The notes beneath the pieces are model-generated. The model was not told where the DNA came from. It was given only the letters and a program-made list of their open reading frames with translations, and searched no databases. From positions 1 through 33,519 of the forward strand of contig CAINLJ010000061.1 in the NCBI GenBank assembly GCA_903850335.1: a stretch of 33,519 nt of DNA, in the 5' to 3' direction. The DNA is from an uncultured Bacteroidia bacterium. Its GTDB lineage: Bacteria > Bacteroidota > Bacteroidia > Bacteroidales > Prolixibacteraceae. How positions within the stretch are numbered: position 1 is the stretch's first letter; every line of letters begins with the position of its first letter. Shown here piece after piece: positions 8,504 through 15,092 of the stretch. The position numbers and the translations under genes were made by a program.

Positions 8504-8564
8504 TTAATCCTTAGTCCAAGCGAACCTTATTAATCTCCTTTGAACGGACAATTGTTTAACCTTG

Positions 8565-9254
8565 TCAAATAATACTTCGTTCATTAGGTCCTATCTCGGA
8601 GGCGTCAAGATCTAAAACGAATTTGCGATATTCACCTTGCTCCTCTTCATTCAATTGTTTAAAGTCTTTCAGTGTTAACTTAGGTCCAGTATAGCTGGTT
8701 TGATACTTGTGATCCCGTTTATAATTATATTGTGGCTTGAAATTTTCAATGTTATCAGTTGAAACAGGTTTAGATTTTTTTTCAGTATTGCTGGCAATAT
8801 CATTATCAACCTTGGTTTTACAATTTTCAGTTTCCAGTTCCCAGTTTTCATTTACCACTTTTCTATTACCACTTTCCTCTTGCCAATTATCTCTTATCAG
8901 GTTGTTTGGGTTGTTTTGGGTTGTTTGGGTTGTTTTCTTGTCCTCGGAACTAACATTCGCAATTTCTTCGTTTGTATCCTTCTCCTTTTTCGCATTGGTA
9001 TTACCTAATGGAGCACCACCTTTTTTCCCATTCTCCTGATTTTGTTTGACCTTCATTTCATACTTTTCTGCATTGATCTTCAATGATGGGACTATCCCAA
9101 TCCACAGGGCTTTCTCAATGTCTGTCGGAAGATCAATTTTCTTACCCTCAGTGTAATTGCACAGATTATTTACAAATCTTCTTACCTGTTCATCATTCAT
9201 CATCTCCATTTGATTTCTCCAATCCAAATAGAATAAAAATCGTTTTGTTTCCAT
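8565..9254 (-). CDS. DUF6291-type phage/plasmid protein
   Basis: A 229-residue soluble protein. The N-terminal part (about 1-85) has the pattern of the DUF6291 family found in phages and plasmids: FLFYLDWRNQMEMMNDEQV, a middle FVNNLCNYTEGKK, then KYEMKVKQNQENGKKGGAP (about 65-83), the Asn/Gly-rich KRxENGKKGG-type basic turn. The rest (about 90-229) is low-complexity and polar, with a Thr/Gln/Asn stretch (KKTTQTTQNNPNN) encoded by imperfect GGTTGTTT repeats. The exact function of the family is not known; a role in replication is often suspected. Its leader carries a candidate attenuator (9263-9349). It suggests that this arm of the island came from a phage or plasmid. Confidence 0.65.
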   Translation of the reverse strand: METKRFLFYLDWRNQMEMMNDEQVRRFVNNLCNYTEGKKIDLPTDIEKALWIGIVPSLKINAEKYEMKVKQNQENGKKGGAPLGNTNAKKEKDTNEEIANVSSEDKKTTQTTQNNPNNLIRDNWQEESGNRKVVNENWELETENCKTKVDNDIASNTEKKSKPVSTDNIENFKPQYNYKRDHKYQTSYTGPKLTLKDFKQLNEEEQGEYRKFVLDLDASEIGPNERSII

Positions 9255-9262
9255 ACTGTTTT

Positions 9263-9349
9263 AAATAAAAAGACCCCAATCATCAACGTGCTCACGACTT
9301 CACGCTGACAAAAGGGGTCAAAAATCTTTAGGTGGGGCATGTCGTGAGC
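9263..9349 (-). promoter_or_regulatory. Candidate transcription attenuator / pseudoknot in the DUF6291 leader
   Basis: Read on the minus strand, GACCCC (9319-9314) pairs with GGGGTC (9277-9272), and inside it TCAGCGTG (9308-9301) pairs with CACGTTGA (9290-9283, one G-U), followed by TTTTTATTT: a terminator-like hairpin ending about 9 nt before the start codon. Its loop GTCGTGAG plus the next C is a perfect complement of GCTCACGAC (9349-9341) upstream. The upstream arm could pair with the loop (pseudoknot) or compete with the terminator (anti-terminator). These pairings are seen directly in the sequence; regulation is inferred. Confidence 0.5.
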
Positions 9350-9436
9350 CACTGTGAATAATAATATCCAATAAAAGAGAAAAAGTAAATAGTAAATTAA
9401 TTTTTGGTAGATATTCCTTTCAAAATTCGCTGGCAC

Positions 9437-9466
9437 CAACAGGTTAATTATAACAGCAACAGGTTA
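9437..9466 (+). repeat. Direct repeat CAACAGGTTA x2, 20 bp apart
   Basis: CAACAGGTTA occurs at 9437-9446 and 9457-9466, exactly two helical turns apart, in the gene-free stretch 9350-9590 upstream of the ribbon-helix-helix gene. This is the usual geometry of operator or iteron sites. A possible ligand is the product of the gene at 9591. Confidence 0.4.
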
Positions 9467-9590
9467 GGAATTGTGTACCAAAAGATACCTCTATATGCTG
9501 GAAGTCATTTCTCGTCCACTTTTTTGTGGGGTATTATAAAAATATTTTCAACTGTATTACAATTTAATGGATTAGGCGATATTTATAAGT

Positions 9591-9761
9591 ATGATAAAAT
9601 CTCGCCACCTAAGAATACGTATTTCTGAAGAGCAGTACAAGCGACTAAAAATGGTATTAATAATGGAACAGACAACGACATCAACTCTTATCCGCGGACT
9701 ATTACATTCCTATCTCCGTGATAATTTGATTAATAATGAAAAACTTAACCAAAATATATAA
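9591..9761 (+). CDS. Small ribbon-helix-helix (CopG/Arc-like) protein
   Basis: A 56-residue protein starting MIKSRHLRIRISEEQYKRLK. It has the ribbon-helix-helix layout: a basic beta strand (HLRIRISEEQ, residues 6-15), helix A (YKRLKMVLIMEQ, 16-27) and a turn with helix B (TSTLIRGLLHSYL, 31-43), in which the S/T-TLIR pattern is typical. Such proteins are DNA-binding dimers acting as antitoxins, plasmid copy or partition regulators, or mobilisation accessory proteins. It lies 3 nt upstream of the next gene, so the two form an operon. Two 20-bp-spaced repeats lie upstream. No relaxase or clear toxin is next to it. Confidence 0.65.
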   Translation: MIKSRHLRIRISEEQYKRLKMVLIMEQTTTSTLIRGLLHSYLRDNLINNEKLNQNI

Positions 9762-9764
9762 ATT

Positions 9765-10130
9765 ATGAAAAAAAGAACAATTATCGAAAATGATACCCAA
9801 TTCAGGAACCTTTTGGGGACTGACACAAAAATGGGTACAAATAGCAATCCCTGCTACAATGATCCCAATTTAGACAAAGACGAAGACCGAGCTGAATTTT
9901 ATATAACCGATGATTTTTCTGAAAAATTAGACCCAACAAAAGAGTCGTCCATTTTTGCCAATGGAATATTGAACCGTTTTATGATTGAGTATGATGTTAA
10001 TTATAAAGAGGTTGCATTTGCTGGAACAAGACATTCGATTGTTTATTTTTTATCTCGGTTGATGGATCAATATATGCGGTACAGAATGTTGAAATATTAT
10101 AAGGATGAGAATGAAGATTTTCTCTCTTAA
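9765..10130 (+). CDS. Hypothetical protein, partner of the ribbon-helix-helix gene
   Basis: A 121-residue acidic, soluble protein that I do not recognise. The first half is polar and probably disordered (MKKRTIIENDTQFRNLL..., then DPNLDKDEDRAEFYITDDF). The second half (about 65-115: FANGILNRFMIEYDVNYKEVAF, HSIVYFLSRLMDQYMRYRML) is helical. No signal peptide, membrane helix or catalytic motif is visible. It starts 3 nt after the RHH gene, so it is co-expressed. A toxin role in a toxin-antitoxin pair is possible but unsupported by motif. Confidence 0.6.
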   Translation: MKKRTIIENDTQFRNLLGTDTKMGTNSNPCYNDPNLDKDEDRAEFYITDDFSEKLDPTKESSIFANGILNRFMIEYDVNYKEVAFAGTRHSIVYFLSRLMDQYMRYRMLKYYKDENEDFLS

Positions 10131-10254
10131 CAAGCCCACTTACCAGATTGAATGCCGATGACATTTAATGGATTGTGCTGATTTGTAATACGTATGGTCC
10201 ATTTTAACCCGCAAAACCTCCCATATCGACTATTATAATGTATTAGGATCATAT

Positions 10255-10287
10255 AGGAACAGATATTCCAACGAAATACCTGTTCCT
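10255..10287. terminator. Possible bidirectional terminator
   Basis: AGGAACAG (10255-10262) and CTGTTCCT (10280-10287) are a perfect 8-bp inverted repeat with a 17-nt loop, placed between the convergent genes ending at 10130 and 10296. No T-run follows, so termination is not certain. Confidence 0.4.
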
Positions 10288-10295
10288 TGCACAAT

Positions 10296-11969
10296 TTACG
10301 CAGCTTCTTCCAGATTGGTTAAAATTGGATTTGTTTCCACATTAGATTCTTGCCCAATCATTCTCTTTTTATATTCCTCCTGGGCTTTGGCCAGCATCCT
10401 TTTGGCTGTTAGAATATTTTTTTCATACAATTCGACACCAATAAATTTGAACCCCATTTCAAGTGCAGTTACACCACAAGAACCAGTACCCATAAATGGA
10501 TCCATTACAACAGTGTTTTCGTTCTTTGGACAAGATATCCACAGTGGTATTGTCGGAAGATCCATCGAAAAGGTAGCAGTATGTTTTTCCTCACCTTCAA
10601 CATGTTTGGTTCTGTTCGTGTTACCGTGAAGAGTAATTACATTGGTAAGTTCTTCAGGATCAATAAAGTTTCTGAGACTTCCATTTTTGTTCGGAATGTG
10701 AAAAGTAGGTTTATCCCAACCCACATCTTTACATCCTCTGGAAACCTTCAACCTTGAATCCTTTTTGGTTCTAATTGGATCGAAGTAATAGTTTTTACTC
10801 TTCGAATAGTGTAAAATCAGTTCATACGACGGAAGTAATCGTTTAACCGTATTGTTTAACGGTTTGTTTGATGGTTTTCTCCATATGATCTTGTCTACTA
10901 ATCTTATACCACGAGACATCAACTCACAGTTTAACCGATCAATGATCCCTAGACACTGACCATCATCATAAGTCTCTCCAATGTTTACAAACAATGAACC
11001 AGTTTTTTTTAGTTTGTCACAACACTTTAATAGTATATCAGACAAACGTTTAACATACAAGTCAGGAGTATTTTCCCAACCCAGTTCGTTTGGATCGTCA
11101 CCATACTTACGTAACTTATAGTAAGGAGGACTCGTGAAGATTGTATCAATCCATAAGTCTTGAGGAAGTTCAACAGTCTCTATGTTACCCTGAATAATTC
11201 TGAAATATTCAGACCTGGGAGGATAAAATTCGATAACTGTTTCGGGTACATTTTTTTTAATACTATAATCAACCATCAGACTTTGGGCTTTCCCTTTTTC
11301 AAAAGAACCTTTTAGAAACTCCTTTATTATACCTGATTCTTCCTCCATAGGTTCAGTATATTCCTGCGAAGACATCAAATCGATAGCATCCAGAGCACGA
11401 GCAGGATTAATCGTACTTGACAAAACCTGTTCAGAAAGATTCAGATCGGTGGGATTTTCCTTTTCCCAACGGAGAATTTTCTCTAAGTTGAACACGTTAT
11501 TCCTACCCCATCCTTTACCACCGAGTAAAGTAGAAACAAGATTTACCCGTTTCTCTTTATCACGTAGTGGATTGGTATTTTCACCGTCAATCCTTAATAG
11601 ACAACGAATTTCATTCAGTTTTTCATTCTCCGTCTTTTCCTTCCTAATGTGGTGATGAACAAGAAAATCAGAAAATGAAAACTGATCAGTAGGTTCAAAC
11701 GATGAAACGATGGCATCAATTTCGTTTATTTCTAAACGATTCATAGCCATCAGACGTAATACACCATCAATGATAGTGAATTTCTCTCCTGCTTGTAATA
11801 CAATGATTGGTTCCTTCTGACCAACTTCAGAGATACTTTCCATTAGGGCTTTAATCTCGTTCGCCCTATTGGTATACTCGTACAATTTTTTGGTTTCTTC
11901 AGAAATAACCACTTCCTCGACCCTGACCTTTTGAATACCTAAACTTGTTGTTCCCATATCGTAACACAT
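10296..11969 (-). CDS. ParB-like domain fused to an adenine/N4-cytosine DNA methyltransferase
   Basis: A 557-residue protein. Residues about 15-90 form a ParB/Sulfiredoxin-like domain (NEIKALMESISEVGQKEPIIV, then IIDGVLRLMAMNRL, with GVLR where ParB nucleases have GERR). Residues about 245-535 form a DNA methyltransferase in the permuted beta order: motif IV TSPPYY (279-284), then motif I DPFMGTGSCGV (490-500) and GVEL. TSPPY with this order fits N4-cytosine or N6-adenine methylation. ParB-methylase fusions are common in phages and mobile elements. It could mark DNA or act as an anti-restriction methylase. Start: M1 at 11969 or M5 (ATG at 11957); the data do not decide. It follows the 12078 gene on the same strand after 108 bp. 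Confidence 0.85.
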   Translation of the reverse strand: MCYDMGTTSLGIQKVRVEEVVISEETKKLYEYTNRANEIKALMESISEVGQKEPIIVLQAGEKFTIIDGVLRLMAMNRLEINEIDAIVSSFEPTDQFSFSDFLVHHHIRKEKTENEKLNEIRCLLRIDGENTNPLRDKEKRVNLVSTLLGGKGWGRNNVFNLEKILRWEKENPTDLNLSEQVLSSTINPARALDAIDLMSSQEYTEPMEEESGIIKEFLKGSFEKGKAQSLMVDYSIKKNVPETVIEFYPPRSEYFRIIQGNIETVELPQDLWIDTIFTSPPYYKLRKYGDDPNELGWENTPDLYVKRLSDILLKCCDKLKKTGSLFVNIGETYDDGQCLGIIDRLNCELMSRGIRLVDKIIWRKPSNKPLNNTVKRLLPSYELILHYSKSKNYYFDPIRTKKDSRLKVSRGCKDVGWDKPTFHIPNKNGSLRNFIDPEELTNVITLHGNTNRTKHVEGEEKHTATFSMDLPTIPLWISCPKNENTVVMDPFMGTGSCGVTALEMGFKFIGVELYEKNILTAKRMLAKAQEEYKKRMIGQESNVETNPILTNLEEAA

Positions 11970-12057
11970 TAAATTGTTCAGGCCAAAGGTCGATACAATA
12001 AAAAAAACAACCTAGATAAATGACTTCTCCTCAGTTGTTTATGAGTTCTGGAAACAA

Positions 12058-12075
12058 GTTCGTAAGGTTACGAAC
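12058..12075 (-). terminator. Short hairpin after the 12078 gene
   Basis: GTTCGTAA and TTACGAAC form a perfect inverted repeat around a 2-nt centre; in RNA a 7-bp stem with a 4-nt loop is likely. It starts 2 nt after the stop codon of the upstream gene and is followed on the minus strand by TTGTTT. It may be a weak terminator, or an operator for the methyltransferase gene. Confidence 0.35.
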
Positions 12076-12077
12076 CC

Positions 12078-13142
12078 TTATAAATCAAGTTCAAAATTTA
12101 AATATTCACGTGATAGTTTAATTTTATAGTAATTAGATTTTCCCCCCTTGATATTACTAATCACATAAAATTCAGAAAGTTGTTTTCCAAGGAGATTTAT
12201 TATGCTTTTGTTGGTGTTAGTTTTAACTTTTTGAAAAGTTGAACTTGAATTAGTGTATGGTAAGCACAGGAGATCAATTGTTTCTTTTTTCCCGCCTTTT
12301 CTAAGCTTTCGATAAATTGAAAGTAACTTTTCCTTATAGTCACCTTTTTCAAGTGAATCAACTTTTACTCCTTCTAAATGGGCGAGATAAAAGATAAATA
12401 GTGTTTTTGGCACATCCTCAAGGTCAATTTTGGAATTTCCAATTTGAATATTACAACCTGCATCTACAATCGTCGGTTCTGGCTTTATAATCTGTTGTAA
12501 AAAATCAAAATTCATCATGCTATCCCTTATTAATTGCATCAAACGATGAATCTGCGATATCGCCAATTGACTAATATTGTTATTTCTAGCCCTTATTAAG
12601 CACGAATTGCATATATAACCAGTCCTCAATTTCAGCATTATTTCTGATTTCTCGTTACACATATCATTTATGCATCCGATTGATTTCCTGTGAACATTGG
12701 GATCAATATGAGCATTATCAAACTCAATTCCTAAAAGAGACTGAAATATGTTTTCTACGATTTGTGATGCAATCCCAAACTTCGAATCTTTATCTGTAAA
12801 ATATTCCCATCCATCTGCATCAACAAAAATGTTTTTATTCGAAGTAGCACTAAACCACCTTCTTTCATTAGCGAATGTTGAAATAACGACAACAAAATCA
12901 TTTGGGGATATGGTATTCATTTTTCTGTAGGTCTTTGCCAGATCAAATAATCCATCAAAGGATAAGAGTCTAATTTGGCTGAGATCCTCAAATTTTGAGC
13001 TACTTAATGTTAATTGATCCTGAGTAAATGGTTCCCCGTCTTTGATGAATTGGATTTCACCTTTTACTGAACTTAATAGGTCAGTAACTTCTTTAATGCT
13101 TTCCTTTGAATATCCTGGCGTTGACGTTATATATACGTTCAT
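12078..13142 (-). CDS. Unrecognised zinc-finger protein with possible C-terminal winged helix
   Basis: A 354-residue protein I cannot place with certainty. Residues about 1-145 look like an alpha/beta domain (DFVVVISTFANERRWFSA, about 82-99, then GIASQIVENIFQSLLGIEF). Next is a four-cysteine site, Cys157, Cys162, Cys178 and Cys181 (GCINDMC...GYICNSC), likely zinc-binding. The tail (about 245-350) resembles a winged-helix segment seen fused to many Bacteroidota proteins (FIFYLAHLEGV, LLSIYRKL, then an NSSSTFQKVKTN loop and a final strand pair). The order of strand, helix and Cys-rich segment recalls archaemetzincins, but no HExxH is present, so a protease role is doubtful. It is divergent from the BREX operon. 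Possible roles: regulator or accessory defence protein. Confidence 0.6.
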   Translation of the reverse strand: MNVYITSTPGYSKESIKEVTDLLSSVKGEIQFIKDGEPFTQDQLTLSSSKFEDLSQIRLLSFDGLFDLAKTYRKMNTISPNDFVVVISTFANERRWFSATSNKNIFVDADGWEYFTDKDSKFGIASQIVENIFQSLLGIEFDNAHIDPNVHRKSIGCINDMCNEKSEIMLKLRTGYICNSCLIRARNNNISQLAISQIHRLMQLIRDSMMNFDFLQQIIKPEPTIVDAGCNIQIGNSKIDLEDVPKTLFIFYLAHLEGVKVDSLEKGDYKEKLLSIYRKLRKGGKKETIDLLCLPYTNSSSTFQKVKTNTNKSIINLLGKQLSEFYVISNIKGGKSNYYKIKLSREYLNFELDL

Positions 13143-13163
13143 GATTCATCGGGTTGGTTTCTT

Positions 13164-13194
13164 CAAAATTATTTAATATAATATGATTAACAAT
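13164..13194 (-). promoter_or_regulatory. Likely promoter of the 12078 gene
   Basis: On the minus strand TAATTTTG (13171-13164) matches TAnnTTTG, and ATTG (13194-13191) lies 19 nt upstream, one mismatch from TTTG. Transcription would start about 15 nt before the ATG at 13142. Confidence 0.45.
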
Positions 13195-13243
13195 AATTCT
13201 TAGCAAAATAACGGATGCTCAGACAAAAAATAATTTTACTTAT

Positions 13244-13261
13244 TCGTTTAGAAATAAACGA
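13244..13261. repeat. Hairpin TCGTTTA-GAAA-TAAACGA in the divergent BREX upstream region
   Basis: This is a perfect 7-bp inverted repeat with a 4-nt loop. It is the clearest element in the 564-bp gene-free stretch 13143-13706 that separates the 12078 gene from the BREX operon. Part of it (AAATAAACGAT) recurs at 7599-7609 near the XRE palindrome. Short open frames in the stretch do not look coding. I could not identify a convincing BREX promoter by eye. Confidence 0.4.
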
Positions 13262-13706
13262 TTCAAATTAAAGTGGTTATATTTTCAAACCATTTGAAAA
13301 GAATCCGACAATATATGAGGAAATTGGAGTTAGCCAATTCCATTACAATTGTTTTTCTCAGATGCATTTTCTTGGTTTTTTGTCGTAAGAAACTGGGTGG
13401 ATTAGTAACACATGTGATGCCCAATTCTGTAGGTCTAAGTCTGGTCAATTTTGAGTTGAGATGTATCACAAAGGGATTTTACATTAAATCATATAGATGT
13501 TATTTATCGTCATTCCCAGTGTATGGATATTATGACCTTTGAGACCTTTGAGCGATTTTGGTGAAAAAATTAAGATCGATTCATTTGAAATTTGAATTCG
13601 GGATTTGCACAATGATTTTATTTTGAAAATTTCTTCTCACATTACAATTTATCCTACCAAATAATCGTATATTCAACGTTTCAAAACTTAATCTTTTCTT
13701 TAACCA

Positions 13707-13889
13707 ATGCTTCTCAAAGAACTCCTCAGATCTAAGGGTTTAAAGCAAATATGGTTAGCCAATAAAATGGGTGTATCAGAAGTGACCGTCTCAAGTTGGT
13801 GTGCTGGGAAAAGTGTGCCAAGAAAAGAGCATTTGCGCAAACTCAGCGAAATCCTTAATGTCCCACTCAGCTCTATTATAAATTTGTGA
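13707..13889 (+). CDS. Small XRE-type HTH regulator, first gene of the BREX operon
   Basis: A 60-residue protein that is essentially one Cro/CI helix-turn-helix: LLRSKGLKQIWLANKMGVSE (about 6-25), recognition helix region VTVSSWCAGKSVPR (about 26-39) and LRKLSEILNVPLSSII at the end. Its TGA stop overlaps the brxA ATG by one base (TGATG), so it is translationally coupled to the defence genes and is probably their autoregulator. Known type I BREX operons are often controlled by BrxR, a WYL-domain protein; this one has a minimal XRE protein instead. Confidence 0.85.
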   Translation: MLLKELLRSKGLKQIWLANKMGVSEVTVSSWCAGKSVPRKEHLRKLSEILNVPLSSIINL

Positions 13890-14533
13890 TGCAAAAATCT
13901 GACAACCTACTTTCCATTACAGTTGCGTCATTACGTCTTAATGAAATGGTTAAGATTGCTCAGTATGCTCTTGAAAATGATCTGTTGGATATAGAACAAG
14001 TTCGTAACGCCGACATCATATTTGGTTCATTGAAATCAATATCCTTTGAAAAAACATTTTACCAACTAAGAAAGAGGATAGTGACACTCACTCCTAAGCA
14101 AATGGAAATTTTGGCTAATGGGGATCTAATATCCCAGAAGCAAATAGCCTTTCTTTCACTCTGTAAGTGTTATAGCTTCATAAAAGACTTTGCAGTTGAA
14201 GTAATCCGTGATAAGGTTCTGGTCTATGATTACCAGATAAATGAAACTGATTTTAACTCATTCATTAAAAATAAACTTCTGGAGTATCCAAAGTTGGAAG
14301 AATACAGTATATCCACCTTCAATAAAGCCAAACAGGTTTTATTTCTCATCCTTGAGCAGGTTGGGATTATTGATAATATAAAAGATAAAAGAATACTACC
14401 CCAATTACTACAGCCTAAAGTAATTAGAGCCATTACAGAAGAAGACCCGTTGTGGCTCAAAATTTTTATGATACCTGACAAAGACATTAACCTAAATTAT
14501 ACTATGAATGGAAGATATAGCCAAGAAATTTGA
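13889..14533 (+). CDS. brxA: BREX protein BrxA (DUF1819 family)
   Basis: A 214-residue protein of the BrxA/DUF1819 family, a small helical DNA-binding component conserved at the start of type I BREX operons. Visible family signs are the start SITVASLRLNEMVKIAQYAL, KRIVTLTPKQMEILANGD (about 67-84), FLSLCKCYSFIKDFAVEVIRDK (about 91-112) and the C-terminal region with PLLWLKIF-type residues (DPLWLKIFMIPDKDI). Length is normal (about 200). A GTG one codon earlier (13886) could serve, but the ATG at 13889 overlaps the regulator stop as TGATG and is preferred. The end overlaps brxB by 26 nt. Confidence 0.88.
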   Translation: MQKSDNLLSITVASLRLNEMVKIAQYALENDLLDIEQVRNADIIFGSLKSISFEKTFYQLRKRIVTLTPKQMEILANGDLISQKQIAFLSLCKCYSFIKDFAVEVIRDKVLVYDYQINETDFNSFIKNKLLEYPKLEEYSISTFNKAKQVLFLILEQVGIIDNIKDKRILPQLLQPKVIRAITEEDPLWLKIFMIPDKDINLNYTMNGRYSQEI

Positions 14534-15092
14534 ACACCTGTATCAGGTTATCTCCACGGAAGAATTTCTTCGAATGGAGTGCCTTGGAGGGGAAATACCA
14601 TTTTTTATCTCTGCATTTGATCCAAAACAACAAAACGAAGTTGATAAAGCGGTCAAAGGTCTGAAGAACAAGCTGGAGATAAATGGAGTCCCTATTCTTG
14701 AATTAAATCTGTATGACATCGCTCTGGAATTGTTGGATCATGAATTGGGAGAAGGCGAAATCTTTCAATTAGAGAAAAGCATGGATAAACGCGAATTCAA
14801 ACAGGCATTACAATCCACCCTCGACATTAACGAAGTATTGATGCCCAAAATAAAAGAATTGATCGATTCAAGTTCGGCAAGGGTCTATTTCTTAACAGGT
14901 ATTGGAATGGTATTTCCATTTATACGGTCGCATAATGTCTTAAATAACCTTCAGAATGTAGCGAAGTATGCACCGACTGTTGCATTTTTTGCTGGGGATT
15001 ACAATGGAAATTCGCTCGAACTATTTGGATTATTAAAAGATGATAATTACTACAGGGCATTCGATATTAACTATTATAAACTGACGAAATGA
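14508..15092 (+). CDS. brxB: BREX protein BrxB (DUF1788 family)
   Basis: A 194-residue protein of the BrxB/DUF1788 family, a core BREX component of unknown biochemical role. Signs are LGGEIPFFISAFDPKQQNEVDKAVKGL (about 24-50), LYDIALELLDH (about 64-74), and the C-terminal ARVYFLTGIGMVFPFIRSHNVLNNLQ (about 120-145), in which TGIGxxFPFIRSHxxLNNL is the most conserved family stretch. The position between brxA and brxC is standard. Its start lies inside the brxA end and its stop overlaps the brxC start as ATGA, so translation is coupled on both sides. Confidence 0.93.
   Translation: MEDIAKKFEHLYQVISTEEFLRMECLGGEIPFFISAFDPKQQNEVDKAVKGLKNKLEINGVPILELNLYDIALELLDHELGEGEIFQLEKSMDKREFKQALQSTLDINEVLMPKIKELIDSSSARVYFLTGIGMVFPFIRSHNVLNNLQNVAKYAPTVAFFAGDYNGNSLELFGLLKDDNYYRAFDINYYKLTK

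Noticed and set aside
13263-13542. Open frames on both strands in the BREX upstream region
   Set aside because: The two frames mirror each other, have no recognisable domain, and cover regulatory DNA between divergent genes.
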